64,000 bases of DNA from Globisporangium splendens (lineage: Eukaryota; Oomycota; Peronosporomycetes; Pythiales; Pythiaceae), in the NCBI GenBank assembly GCA_006386115.1, contig VFIW01000033.1, positions 248,001-312,000 of the forward strand, in the 5' to 3' direction. The notes under the pieces were generated by a model. That model was given only the letters and a program-made list of their open reading frames with translations. It was not told the origin of the DNA and made no database searches. The translations under genes were made by a program, and so were the position numbers. Below are positions 49,818 to 60,060 of the stretch, piece after piece. Within the stretch, counting starts at the first letter, position 1. Every line of letters begins with the position of its first letter.

Positions 49818-49834
49818 ATCACTTTCAAATTCGC
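49818..49834 (+). promoter_or_regulatory. oomycete-like initiator (Inr/FPR)
   Basis: ATCACTTTCAAATTCGC is a close match to the oomycete initiator TCACTTT followed by CAAATT. It lies about 80-95 bases before the ATG at 49912, which supports that start over the earlier in-frame ATG-like codon at 49798. The same motif is kept in the left arm. Confidence 0.55.
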
Positions 49835-49911
49835 CTCGCATCGAACACCTCCTCTCCAAGACAGCAAGCCTCAAATTTTACCCCGGTTCTCATACTTCTC
49901 AAGACTCAATC

Positions 49912-51423
49912 ATGGGAAAGTGGTTCACCCTCGAAGATGCGAAGATCGCGTTCAGTCTCTTCTGCTGTGTCTACGGCATCGGCACGCTCGGCATGCCAGC
50001 TAACTTCTCTCGAGCGGGACCAGCAATCGCCACTATCGCGTTGGTCTTCATGGCATTTGCCAACACTTACTCTGGTGTGGTATGCTCCAAGGTGATGCTT
50101 GCGGCACCAAGGTCCGTCAAGACGTTCGGCGATCTCGGGGAATGGTGCATGGGCAAGGCTGGACGATACCTCGTCGTGCTATCGCAGATGGGTGTTTGTC
50201 TACTTGTGCCATGTGCTTTCTTGGTGCTTGGTGGTATTCTTCTCAACGGACTCTTTCCTTCGTCCTTTGAATCGTCGACGTGGATCATCCTCATGGCGCT
50301 CACGGTCTTGCCAGTTTGCTTGACTCCAACACTCAAGGAAGGAGCAGGGGCTGCATTTGCTGGCTGCATGGGTACGCTTATCGCGGATGTCATCGGTGTC
50401 GCCGTCTTGTTGCACGGCATGAGTGGTCATCCGTCGGTACCAACTCCTGATATCTCGTTCAAGCAAGTCGCGACGACGTTCGGCAATTTGTCCCTCGCCT
50501 ACGGCGCTGGTATCGTCATTCCTGCTCTGCAACGCCAACACAGTGACCCGACGCGCATGCCTCGCATTGTAGGCGTGACGCTGACCTTCATCTCTGTGCT
50601 GTTCTTGGCGCTCGCTGGCTCGGGCTACTCTGCCGTTGGTTGTCAGATCTCGGGCAACTTGCTCTTCACCATTTACCCGGACGCCACTACCGGCTTGACC
50701 AACCTCGGCTTTTCATCGGACAAGGGCATGGTCGTACTCGCGTACTTGTTCATGCAACTGCACATCACGATCGCTTTCGCCGTCATTGTCTCGCCAGCAT
50801 TCTACATTACCGAGCGACTGGTGCTGGGAATGCACCAAAAGAAAGACGGTGACATGGAGGCCCTCAACTACGAATCTGCCGACACCCCTGCTTTAGATTT
50901 CAAGCCTCGCGCCTCGAAGAACTCGATCGTCTCGATTGCGGACATCGAAAAGGAGAGTCTGGATGAAGAGATCGAAGCCGCAGAGTACACGGGCTCGAAC
51001 GCGTGGAAGTACGTCATCCTGCGAACCTTCATTGTTGCCATTCAAGTCGTTGCGTCAGTACTCCTGAAGGACCACTTCTTGGACCTGACCGATTTCATCG
51101 GTGCGTCGTGCATCACCATGAGCTGCATCGTCTTGCCGATTGTGTTCTACTTGAAGAAGCTTTGGACAAAGATTCCGATGTACGAGAAGGTCCCGGCGAT
51201 TGTCGTCGTCCTTGTGTGCCTTGTTTTGGGGTGCTATGTGACCTACACTTCTGGCAAGAACCTCTTCAACCCAGATGAGTCGGACCCGGAAATCCTGTTC
51301 CCGTTCTTCTACCCGGAAGACGAACGTGAGATCTACTACAACGCCACTACCTTACTCGTAACAGTGTTGTATCTGAAATTGAATTACATGCATTTGAAAA
51401 GCTCGGTCTCGAAATACTGTTGA
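49912..51423 (+). CDS. AAAP-family amino-acid/auxin permease-like transporter
   Basis: Intronless, 503 aa. It has about ten or eleven hydrophobic helices. The first helix starts DAKIAFSLFCCVYGIGTLGMP, a typical AAAP (SLC32/36/38) N-terminal signature, followed by FSRAGPAIATIALVF. A hydrophilic, acidic loop (DIEKESLDEEIEAAEY) separates the last helices. It would move amino acids across the plasma or vacuolar membrane by proton symport; the substrate is not predictable. The last 24 residues (after YYNAT) come from sequence beyond the inverted-repeat breakpoint, whereas the other copy ends YYNATSGF. The stop lies only three bases from the stop of the opposing MLO-like gene. Confidence 0.85.
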   Translation: MGKWFTLEDAKIAFSLFCCVYGIGTLGMPANFSRAGPAIATIALVFMAFANTYSGVVCSKVMLAAPRSVKTFGDLGEWCMGKAGRYLVVLSQMGVCLLVPCAFLVLGGILLNGLFPSSFESSTWIILMALTVLPVCLTPTLKEGAGAAFAGCMGTLIADVIGVAVLLHGMSGHPSVPTPDISFKQVATTFGNLSLAYGAGIVIPALQRQHSDPTRMPRIVGVTLTFISVLFLALAGSGYSAVGCQISGNLLFTIYPDATTGLTNLGFSSDKGMVVLAYLFMQLHITIAFAVIVSPAFYITERLVLGMHQKKDGDMEALNYESADTPALDFKPRASKNSIVSIADIEKESLDEEIEAAEYTGSNAWKYVILRTFIVAIQVVASVLLKDHFLDLTDFIGASCITMSCIVLPIVFYLKKLWTKIPMYEKVPAIVVVLVCLVLGCYVTYTSGKNLFNPDESDPEILFPFFYPEDEREIYYNATTLLVTVLYLKLNYMHLKSSVSKYC

Positions 51424-51426
51424 TGT

Positions 51427-53529
51427 CTAAAGCAGGGATCTATACTGACTGTTTGAGTCAGTGTTGGAAGTGGATAGCATAGGGATGTGCCCACTTCGGC
51501 TGTCTACAGGAGTATACACATTGGAGCTCTCTTGCTGCTGGCGATGTTGGGAAGGTTGGTGAGTACTAAACCGTCCACCGACAAAATGGGTAAAGCTGGA
51601 CTGCATCGACTTCTTCGGGTGGTCAGCGGGTGTTGCTTGCAGCAGTGCAAAGGCGTCTGGGGTTTGAAGCACAAATGACGAGCTAGGGCCACCCCGGGCC
51701 GCAATCTCGTCTTTGATGACTGTACTGCGATAGCGCATATGGCCAATCATGGACGACGGTCTGCTTTCTGCGATTGCAATGCTGCTTGTGCGTTTGTCTT
51801 CCTCGTCCGCAAGCTGAATCAAGCGCTCAACTTGTGCGTACTCAACTTTTGTTCCTTTCAGCCGGAACAACAGCTTTGCAATACCGTTAAACCGGAAGTA
51901 GGACACGTGGCAGCCAAAGTGGTGCAGTACAACACGAAGATCTTCGATTTCAATGAACCCTGACTTTGTAGGGTCTTTGTTGACGAACTCGAGGTGAAGA
52001 TCAGCAGCAGTTTGACCATTGTCTTTCATACTTTGAGTCAAGACCGCGACAAAATCAGACCGAAGTTCCATGCTTTCGCTGAAATGCGAGATCACTTCAC
52101 TGAGCGTCGTAACGTCCACTGAGAAGATACTCGAAACCAGGATGAAGTTTCGGAAGATCTTGGGCTGAAAGACGATCATGTTGATCACAAGAGGCATCGG
52201 AACCATGAATGCTGGCACTGGACCAAATACGGTGTAGACTTCACCCATCTCATACAGCACGCACTGGCACATGAGCGCGAAGTAGAATCCATTCAGCATG
52301 AGCAGAAACTTCACCACAAAGTGAATCCCCTTGCGTGAAAACCCGGCAATTTCTACTTGAGGCAGACGTGGGAGGGGTTCTTGATGGCCATTCTCCAGTT
52401 CGACAGGAGTACTGGCATCGTCATCGTGGCATTCGTTCCTCGCACGGGTGCAACATTTTTTGAACCAGCCTTCGATTAACTGGAACCCAGTATCGTGGGT
52501 AAAATAGAATGTCTTTCCGTTTTTCAGCTGCTGTGCTTCTTGTTGTTCTTGGACACGCTGCATGCACTCCATTGCGTCAGTGCCACGCTCATTTGTCGCT
52601 AGCTGGACTTCTTCCAGCGAGATCTTCCTCAAGCATTCAACCATGCGCTGCCGATTATTGTATCCAGCCGTAGCGCGAATCTTCATGATTGCTGACGAGA
52701 GGTACCACGAGACAAACCAGTGCAGAAGCGTCAACGCCCACGAAAAAACCAGGAAAATAGATACGACTGCATGGCGTTCAACTTCGTCGTTCAAGTCCTC
52801 CAAAAGCACTGTGGCAGCATCGAGTGCCCATGCGATGAGCACCAGTAATATCCACGCAGATACTTCGACGTCAATCATGTGAGTGATTTGATTATCTTGA
52901 GCCTGGCGGAGGTATTTCGCAAAGGGGAAGAGCTGCGGGAGCTTGTATCTTCGAAGGAAATAGTGTCGGAGAGTTCGCATCGTGACCATGTCGTCGTAGC
53001 GTGCTGCAGAGAATGTCAAGCGCTTGCCCTTGATTCCGAGGTGAGACGAGGACATACCGCCACCCCATGGCCAAAAGCGCCGGAAGCAGCTTTGATTTTG
53101 GAGGAGCAGTTGATGCTGCATGACGACTTCGAGGAGGTCGTCGGTGTTCACAAGCTCGTCGCGATCCATTGCTTTGTTTGTCGACCGAAGCAGCGTGAAC
53201 ACGCAGATCGCTTGGATAATCAAAGCCAGAGCGAGAATGAAGATTGCCAGATCGGCTACCTGGAACGCAAGAATGTTCTTTCCGTCTCCGCTCACGAGGG
53301 ACACTTCTTTGACCATTTTCACGCCCAGACCGATGAGCCCAAGAATCATCAGCTCTCGATACACTTTGCTGAGCATTTCGTGATATTTCGGGTACTTGTG
53401 CGATGCATGTTCAACTTTGTGAAGCACTTGCTCGAAGAGCATGACGCACGCCACGATCACACACAGGAACTCTGTCACCCGCCAGAGCTCGACATTGTCT
53501 CCAACACGAAAGTACGAGGCGCTGGGCAT
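51427..53529 (-). CDS. MLO-like seven-TM protein with C-terminal EF-hand-like region (paralogue 1)
   Basis: Intronless, 700 aa. About seven hydrophobic segments. The first is VTEFLCVIVACVMLFEQVLH, followed by HKYPKYHEMLSKVYRELMIL, which resembles the MLO pattern after TM1 (…LHxLG…LxKIKxELMLLG). A later block (KGIHFVVKFLLMLNGFYFAL, then QCVLYEMG) matches the MLO TM6 region. The C-terminus has an EF-hand-like loop, DPTKSGFIEIEDL, instead of the plant calmodulin-binding helix, then a Ser/Gln-rich tail. MLO proteins in plants act in calcium-linked signalling at the plasma membrane. The role in this organism is unknown. It is about 740 bp from paralogue 2, same strand. The MLO call rests on topology and motifs. 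Confidence 0.6.
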   Translation of the reverse strand: MPSASYFRVGDNVELWRVTEFLCVIVACVMLFEQVLHKVEHASHKYPKYHEMLSKVYRELMILGLIGLGVKMVKEVSLVSGDGKNILAFQVADLAIFILALALIIQAICVFTLLRSTNKAMDRDELVNTDDLLEVVMQHQLLLQNQSCFRRFWPWGGGMSSSHLGIKGKRLTFSAARYDDMVTMRTLRHYFLRRYKLPQLFPFAKYLRQAQDNQITHMIDVEVSAWILLVLIAWALDAATVLLEDLNDEVERHAVVSIFLVFSWALTLLHWFVSWYLSSAIMKIRATAGYNNRQRMVECLRKISLEEVQLATNERGTDAMECMQRVQEQQEAQQLKNGKTFYFTHDTGFQLIEGWFKKCCTRARNECHDDDASTPVELENGHQEPLPRLPQVEIAGFSRKGIHFVVKFLLMLNGFYFALMCQCVLYEMGEVYTVFGPVPAFMVPMPLVINMIVFQPKIFRNFILVSSIFSVDVTTLSEVISHFSESMELRSDFVAVLTQSMKDNGQTAADLHLEFVNKDPTKSGFIEIEDLRVVLHHFGCHVSYFRFNGIAKLLFRLKGTKVEYAQVERLIQLADEEDKRTSSIAIAESRPSSMIGHMRYRSTVIKDEIAARGGPSSSFVLQTPDAFALLQATPADHPKKSMQSSFTHFVGGRFSTHQPSQHRQQQESSNVYTPVDSRSGHIPMLSTSNTDSNSQYRSLL

Positions 53530-54267
53530 GGTCCTCGCTGACTTGTTTTGACTTGAAGCGCTTGGGGAGTCTAGGTCGATAGCTTGTTCTTGCGGAGTGC
53601 CCAGTTTCGGAACTGAACCAGATCAAGCGGCGCTCACAGTGCGTGTTGGACAGGATGCTCCTGTTGGCGTCCTGGCTTGATCTCGTATGATGAAATAGGT
53701 CGGGGGGGGCGTAATCCCCCTTCTGAACAGACCCGTATAGTTTGTACTCCTTGACAGTAAAAGCGCATCAGGAGACTCCGGTGAGACCAGGCAGACGATA
53801 GGATGCAGGTTGCTTCACATCCGTGAGAGGGGTCCTCTACTACTGTACTTTCTTGCCAGCATCGCTTCAGTAAAAAGAAAAACAAGATTATTCGTGCCGT
53901 CATCGTGGTGGTGTGACCCACCAGCTGCATGCAGCGCCACGTAAAAGCAGGGCATCTGCTGCTGTGAATCCACCACTTCAATGTTTTGTGATGATTCTTC
54001 CGCACAAAGTGGTACACGCATTAGTAAGTTCGTCGTTCAGACTCTTGGGAGCACGCTTGGCTGTCTTCTCATCCAGCACCACTGACGATTGACACAAATC
54101 AAACGTCAGTGATGCTAGGTGAGAAGATGAACGAAGAAACGTGTCCGACTAAAACTACTAAAATAATCAATTCCTGCTAGTATTTTTATAATTCTCGGTT
54201 AATTCTTTTATTCTCGGTCATCAGTATGCAGTTTTATTAATGCAATTCGTCCGTGAAAAACATGGCG
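53530..54267. other. intergenic region between the two MLO-like genes
   Basis: No gene seen. It contains a G run (gggggggcg, about 53703) and an inverted pair near 54060-54120: CACCACTGACG…ACGTCAGTG, that is CACTGACG (54079-54086) / CGTCAGTG (54105-54112), with an 18-base loop. This could be a 5' regulatory or 3' processing element. Confidence 0.4.
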
Positions 54268-56331
54268 TTATAGCTGCCGGAGTTCGCTCCCTTTGGCATC
54301 GGTCATAGCCCCAGTGTTACTTGCCAGGGGCTGTAGTGAAATGCTCCTTTGCTGTGATCGACTGAAGCCGCTGACGCCGAACCGGTTTGGCAGGGACCAT
54401 GCGTTGCTATCTAAAGGTACGTCGTGACTGGAGCGCGCCAGAATTGCAATTGTGTCGTTGGTACTGTACCGAGGCATTTCTGACGCGCGTTCACCGCGAC
54501 GAACAGCGACTTCTTCGGCCAAAACTGTGTGACGGTAGCGACTCGGCCCCACAGAGATGCTGCTCTGGCAGCTGGCGTTCATATCCGATTGCTGCGCGAG
54601 CATCAGGAGCCGCTCCACCTGGATGTATTCAACTTTCGTGCCATCCAATCGAAAGAGTAACTTCGCGACGCTGTTGAAGCGGAAAAACGACACCTTGAGA
54701 CCAAACATTCGCAGCACAAGGCGAAGATCTTCGACTTCAATGAGGCCAGTATCACAGGGATCACGCAGCTGGAACTCGGACCGCAAGTCATTCACGGATT
54801 GTCCGTTCGCCTGCATGCTCTGCATAAGACATGCCACGAAATCGGAACGCAGTTCTACGGTCTCGCTGAAATGTGAGATGACGTCGCTCAACGTTGATAC
54901 TTCGACGCGGAAAATGCAGGACACAAGGATGAATTTTCGGCAAATCTTGGGCTGAAACACGACCATGTTGATGAGTAAAGGGAGCGGGACCAGGATGACA
55001 GGAATGATACCGAATGTCTTGTAAATATCCCCCATCTCATAGAGAACACACTGACACATGAGAGCAAAGTAAAAGCCATTCACCATGAGAATGAACTTCA
55101 CAATGAAATGAAGACCCGTTCGAGAGAAAAAGCGAATCTGGACCTTTGGCACTGGGGTACTACTTGTCGTCGCAGTTGCAGTGGTGTGCGCATGGAAAGC
55201 AGCTTCGAGTTCAGGCTGGTGAGAGGCTGAGTCGACATGACTTGTGCATCTGAATATGCGACGAAAGCAATTCTTTATCAATTGAAATCCGGTGTCGTCA
55301 GCGAAGGCATTGTGATGTCCATGCGTGTGTCCCTGTTTGGCTTCTTGTTCTTCTAGCACGGATTGCATGACTTCGATAGCGTCCATTGCGAGCTCATTTG
55401 AGAGCATTTGCGCTTCTTCTAGCGCGATCTGCTGCAAGCATCGCACCACATCTTGGCGTGAGTGATATCCAGCCGCCGCCATGATCTTCTTCTTGGCCAT
55501 ACTCAAATACTGATCCACTAGAAAGTGAAAGATCACGAGTGCCCAGGCAAAGACGATGAACATGCTCACGACTGCGTGTTGCTCGACTTCATGGTCCACA
55601 CCTTCAAGAAACACGGTCGCTCCGTCCAGTGACCATGCGATAATGACCAAGAGGATCCAGGCCGATATTTCCACATCTATCATGTGCGTGATCTGGTTGT
55701 CTTGAGCTTGGCGCACGTACTTGGAGAACGGGAACAGACCAGGAAGTTTGTAGGAACGGAGGAAAAAATGCTTGAGGATTCGAATATTAGCGATTTCGTC
55801 GTATCGGGCGCTTGACAACGCGATGCATTTTCTGGTCGCTCCAATTCTGGAAGGAGGGGCTCTTGTCCATGGCCAGAGGCGTCGCATCCACGTGTGCCGT
55901 TGCAATAGCGCTTGGTGCATCTTGACAGCATCGACCAGGTCGGCTGTACTGACAAGCTCGTCTTTGTCGAGTTGTCGATTCACCTTGCGCAGCACGCCAA
56001 ATACGCAGATCGCTTGGATGATGAGCGCCAACGCGAGGATAAATATTGTGAGGTCTGCCACTTGAAACGCGATTGTATTTTTCCCGTACGCGTCGACAAG
56101 CGACGCCTCCTTGACCATCTTCACGCCTAAGCCGATCAACCCAAGGATCATGAGCTCTCGATACACTTTGCTGATCATTTCGTGGTATTTCGGGTACTTG
56201 TGCACCGCGTGCTCTGCTTTGTGCAGTAACTGCTCAAAGAGCATCACACACGCGACGAGAATGCACAGGTAGACGACGACTCGATGGAGCTCCACATCCG
56301 TTCCAACTTTGAAGTAAGACCCTCCCGGCAT
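54268..56331 (-). CDS. MLO-like seven-TM protein with C-terminal EF-hand-like region (paralogue 2)
   Basis: 687 aa from the ATG at 56331. This was chosen because MPGGSYFKVGTDVEL aligns with MPSASYFRVGDNVEL of the neighbour; an upstream in-frame ATG at 56427 would add 32 unmatched residues. It is collinear with paralogue 1 along its whole length: HKYPKYHEMISKVYRELMIL, NQITHMIDVEISAWILLVII, TGLHFIVKFILMVNGFYFAL, QCVLYEMGD. The EF-hand-like loop is DPCDTGLIEVEDL, in which position 3 (Cys) is poor for calcium. The His-rich central loop (GHTHGHHN) is absent from paralogue 1. The pair is a tandem duplication old enough for clear divergence. Confidence 0.6.
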   Translation of the reverse strand: MPGGSYFKVGTDVELHRVVVYLCILVACVMLFEQLLHKAEHAVHKYPKYHEMISKVYRELMILGLIGLGVKMVKEASLVDAYGKNTIAFQVADLTIFILALALIIQAICVFGVLRKVNRQLDKDELVSTADLVDAVKMHQALLQRHTWMRRLWPWTRAPPSRIGATRKCIALSSARYDEIANIRILKHFFLRSYKLPGLFPFSKYVRQAQDNQITHMIDVEISAWILLVIIAWSLDGATVFLEGVDHEVEQHAVVSMFIVFAWALVIFHFLVDQYLSMAKKKIMAAAGYHSRQDVVRCLQQIALEEAQMLSNELAMDAIEVMQSVLEEQEAKQGHTHGHHNAFADDTGFQLIKNCFRRIFRCTSHVDSASHQPELEAAFHAHTTATATTSSTPVPKVQIRFFSRTGLHFIVKFILMVNGFYFALMCQCVLYEMGDIYKTFGIIPVILVPLPLLINMVVFQPKICRKFILVSCIFRVEVSTLSDVISHFSETVELRSDFVACLMQSMQANGQSVNDLRSEFQLRDPCDTGLIEVEDLRLVLRMFGLKVSFFRFNSVAKLLFRLDGTKVEYIQVERLLMLAQQSDMNASCQSSISVGPSRYRHTVLAEEVAVRRGERASEMPRYSTNDTIAILARSSHDVPLDSNAWSLPNRFGVSGFSRSQQRSISLQPLASNTGAMTDAKGSELRQL

Positions 56332-56881
56332 GACAGGCAGACTTGGGGGAGAGGGCGGATTTTGTAAAGTGCGCTGAGAGTGAGTTTGTGTTCGAAAATC
56401 CTCATACACACCGAATATGTGACGCACTTGCCATGAGCAGGGCCATCTGACTCGATCATCCTACCAGCTGTTACTTATCTACAGTACCCATCTGCAATAA
56501 GTTGAAGTTCAGCGATTCAGCCCCCTTCATCTCAGGATCCAAGCGAGCAATCTTTTGCACCCCTCTCGTTTACATCGGTAGAGTCAGCCCATGGCGCAGT
56601 ACAGACAAAAAAATGCTGAGGTTCACTGAAGACAGAACGCTGACGGACTGAGTCGGGCGGAGCGGTGTGAAGATGGGAGTACCACCACTGCACGCTGTTG
56701 TAAAGTTGCATCATGTTTACAAGTAAGAACTAAGCAACGCGTCGCTGTCTTTCCTCACAACGCAATCACTGCATGCGCGCCAAAGATGTTCGTAAAACAT
56801 TTGCTGAGGTGAGAAACGGCTATTTATGACCCAACGAAGCGATCCTGATGATCGGCTCTGCTCGCATCCAACACGTGCTAT
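56332..56881. other. intergenic, no gene recognised
   Basis: This is the 5' flank of MLO-like paralogue 2 and the 3' flank of ORC2. A CTCACTCTCAGCGCACTTT stretch (minus strand, about 56360-56382) could be an initiator for the MLO-like gene. Confidence 0.35.
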
Positions 56882-58591
56882 CTACTGAATCTTTGCTTTT
56901 CCTATGGTCGTATCATCTGGCACTCGAAGAATCTCGGATTTGATCAGATGCTCAGGCAGTGGGATCTGTAGTTTCTCGGAATTGCGCACGCGAAAAAGCT
57001 TCACGAGTCCGTGGTCCTCCAGACACTTGATCGAGTTCTTCATCGTCAGGATCGTTTGGTGGTGTAGCCGCTTTCGGCATACATCGTAAACTTTCTGATA
57101 ATCCGCGTGGGCATCCGTTTTTCGTCTCGACGTTGTGGTGGATCTCCCGCCGGCTGCTAGTTGGTGCTGCGCAATCACCTGCAACGTCGCAACATCGGTG
57201 GGTGTAAGACTCTGCAAAATAAACTTGATGCCACTGCTTGATTGGTCTGTGGTTTTCGACTGCTTTGTGAGCTGGAGTTCAATCTCGTCCGAGTACGGAA
57301 TGCACGTGTTGATCGATTGACTGATCCACTGGAAGCGCAAAGAGTCTTCTTCTTTCCATATCGACGAGCCGTTGATCTGGTCAATCGACGCAATGATGCG
57401 AATGAATGAAGCGGTGCCGAGCCAACTGAGACACGTTTGGACCTCAGGAGTGCGCATGGCGAGACCGTCAATGGAGTGTATCACAAGATACACTTGAGGC
57501 AGAACCTTTCTTGGGTCTTTGAACGTGAGTTTCACGATATCCCGGCACTATTGCAATATCAGAATATCCTTCAGTTAGGTTATATTATGATTGGATCCAT
57601 ATAGCTGGTGCAGAAGAGTGGTGTACAGTAGTTGATACCTGTTGTGCGAGCGTTCGAGTGGATTTGACTTGAACTTGGAACACCTAGAAGGAAAGTTTTA
57701 TGCAAAAATGTTGTCAGTGATTTACCTGGAGTGCTGCTACATTCACGCGAGCGTCTGCATTGCGAGTTGTCGTACCTCGTTGTGAATAAAGTGAGTTAAA
57801 TAGCGGATGGATACTGTGGGTAAGTAGCCATGCAGTTGAATAACGATTCCATCATCCAGACACGAATTCGCAAATTTCTAGCAGCATCACAGATGGTTTT
57901 ATTAATTGTCAGCGGCTCGCAGTCACGATTTTGCAACACAGCTGGTCTTACCTGAAGCAGCGCTACCTTGGACCCCACGCCATAGAAGAGCAGGTTCTGG
58001 CCCGCGAGAAGCTGCCTTCGCCACAGCGGGAAATGCTATGTGTTGTTATTGCGACGCACGGTATGTCGGGATAAGTAGGCGGTATGAAACATAGAGTGAA
58101 ACAACAGCAGCAAAAACATTACTCACCTGCTCGAATCGCGGCAGGGCGTATTTATCATTCTCTGCGCGACGTGCAGCTTCTCGCTCATCTGCGTGTTTGA
58201 GTACTGTGAGCACCTCACCACGCGGTGGGAACACCAGGTTCTTGTCGTCTTCTTCGTCCATGGCGGCGTCACCCGCACTTTCATCGCCATCATCTGATTG
58301 CTGTCCGGCGTCTGTTGGCGTTTTTTGTTTGTTCGCGGCTCGGCGCTTGGTGCTGGCGCCTTTTGTGCGCGTCTGTGTGGCGGGTTTCTTCCTTCCACGC
58401 TTGATCCTCCTGGCGTTAAAGTATGCGTTGGCTTGCTCTACGCCGAACGGAACGTTGGTCTCTGTCATGGCTCTGCGTTTGCGGAACCGTGCGCGCAGTC
58501 CTCCGTCGCTCGGCATCGCAGCTGTGCGGTCATCGTTGTGTGCGTCGTGTCCGTGCGCTGGCGTCGTCGCACTCGTTCTTTTGGCGCTCAT
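56882..58591 (-). CDS. ORC2: origin recognition complex subunit 2
   Basis: Multi-exon: 58591-58127, 58035-57952, 57877-about 57776 or slightly further, 57683-57639 and 57547-56882. The first exon is a basic, disordered N-terminus with RRIKRGRKK and an acidic run. ORC2 signatures follow in order: HFPLWRRQLLAGQNLLFYGV with GSKVALLQ (like FYGxGSKxxLL), DDGIVIQLHGYLP, then QVYLVIHSIDGLAMR, RIIASIDQINGSSIWKEED, and the C-terminal winged-helix region (…YQKVYDVCRKRL…TMKNSIKCLEDHGLVKLFRV). ORC2 is part of the complex that marks replication origins and loads MCM helicases in the nucleus. The junction between the third and fourth exon (57.68-57.78 kb) does not keep frame with a canonical GT-AG pair, so either a one-base sequence error or an unseen exon is involved. 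Confidence 0.85.
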
Positions 58592-59129
58592 GAGTCTGTT
58601 CAGTCTTGTGTTTTGGTCGTTTTGTGTGATCGATTGTTGGGCAAGTAAACCCTCTGTCGTATATAAAAATTTGGTCCGTATAAGTTTGTACAAGATGATG
58701 CACAAGAGGACATGTTCATGGTATCGAAGTTGAAGGGGAAACCCTGTATCGATTTGGACTATTTGAAGCAATATAAAAGAAGAGAATGCCACACAAAGTG
58801 ACGATGAAATTAATGCAAGAGTTCACTCACGTCTAATAAGGTACTATAGTGGATGATAAGTAGCAGGATCCCTAAACAGGCTCGTCATCATACAAATTTC
58901 AAGTCTAATTGGTTAAGCTCTCTAACCCAAACCATGATGTGCCATTTTGGCTCGGCTTTTCTATATTAACTTAACCACCGATATCTTCGGGGTTTCTGCA
59001 TGAAATATTTCAATTAGGTCGAAATATAAACATGGTTAGGGTGGACCACATCGATTTGTCTGTCAGTTTGTATAGTATACTCAATGTAAGTCAAAGACGA
59101 ATGTGCTTGCAGCGCGGGCTACAGGGGGC
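58592..59129. other. 5' flank of ORC2, no gene recognised
   Basis: AT-rich non-coding sequence. ORFs here are short and without coding character. Confidence 0.4.
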
Positions 59130-60060
59130 CAATTTGTATGAAACTTTGTATACCTGCCTACTTTTGTATCGCGAACACGACTGTGGGACTTTCAGACCTG
59201 TCTATGCACCGTGTACCACTCTATTTGAGTGTCATGCAAAAGTGCTCGAAACCTCGTGAAAACTTGCACTTGTATGTATTTTTGTATGGGGAATGCGATG
59301 GAAGTATCACATTTGACGGGGGGGACGCACAGCTATGCGACAAATATCGATTTACACAGGTGCGAGTGTGATTGGGACAATAGAAAGCGAATATAAATGC
59401 AAATTGTATGAAAGTTTGTATACCTATGTAACTTTATGCGGGCAACACGACAGTGGTACTTCCTGACTCGTCTATGTACACGGTACCCTTGTAATCGACA
59501 CTCTGCTTGCGCGACCTCAATATAAATGCAAATTGAATGAAAGTTTGTATACTTATGTAATTTTATGTGGACAACACGACAGTGGTACTTCCTGACTCGT
59601 CTATGTACAAGGCACACTTGTTATCGACACTATGCTCGCGCGACCTCAGTAATGAACCAAATTGAATGAAAGTTTGTATACCTGCGTAACATTACATGGG
59701 CAACACGATGGTGGTACCTCCTGTTACGTATACATACACTGTACCACTATACACTGTACCACTATACTTGGGCAGCGCATGTGTATTCGAAATACTCAGC
59801 AGGTTCGTATGAGACTTGTGCAGATGTGGGATTGTGCTCCGCCTGCTTGAGCTACCAATATTCCTGATGTGAGCAAGTCGAAGCATGACATTGGTGACTG
59901 ATGCATGGAAGGCAACAGCAACGAGTGTGATATGAGTGTTAGTAAACATGTCGAGTGCGAGATTGTATGAAAGTTTGTGTACCTGCGTAACTGTAACGAT
60001 GCAACACGATGTGGTACCTCCTGACATGTATACATACACTGTACCACTTCAATGATCATC
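59130..60060. repeat. diverged ~130-bp satellite-like tandem repeat
   Basis: At least five related units. Each carries TATGAAAGTTTGTATACCT, then CAACACGA…TGGTAC(T/C)TCCTGAC, then GTNTATGTACA…GTACC. Clear unit starts lie near 59145, 59406, 59537, 59667 and 59966. The two best-preserved units, at 59406 and 59537, are about 130 bp apart and share GTAATCGACACT…GCGCGACCTCA spacers. Reverse-strand ORFs over the array are simply repeat translations (HRRVRKYHCRV…). Confidence 0.75.

Larger units (their letters stand above)
47474..51347 (+). repeat. right arm of the ~4-kb inverted duplication
   Basis: Inverted partner of 35093-39118. It contains the last ~0.9 kb of LINE copy D, 1.4 kb of non-genic DNA and the intact transporter gene. 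Similarity ends at 51347, inside the codons for the transporter C-terminus (…YYNAT). After that point the two arms have unrelated sequence. Confidence 0.9.

Noticed and set aside
59333..60059. Reverse-strand ORFs with repeated HRRVRKYHCRV words
   Set aside because: They are translations of the 130-bp tandem repeat; no start or domain supports a gene.
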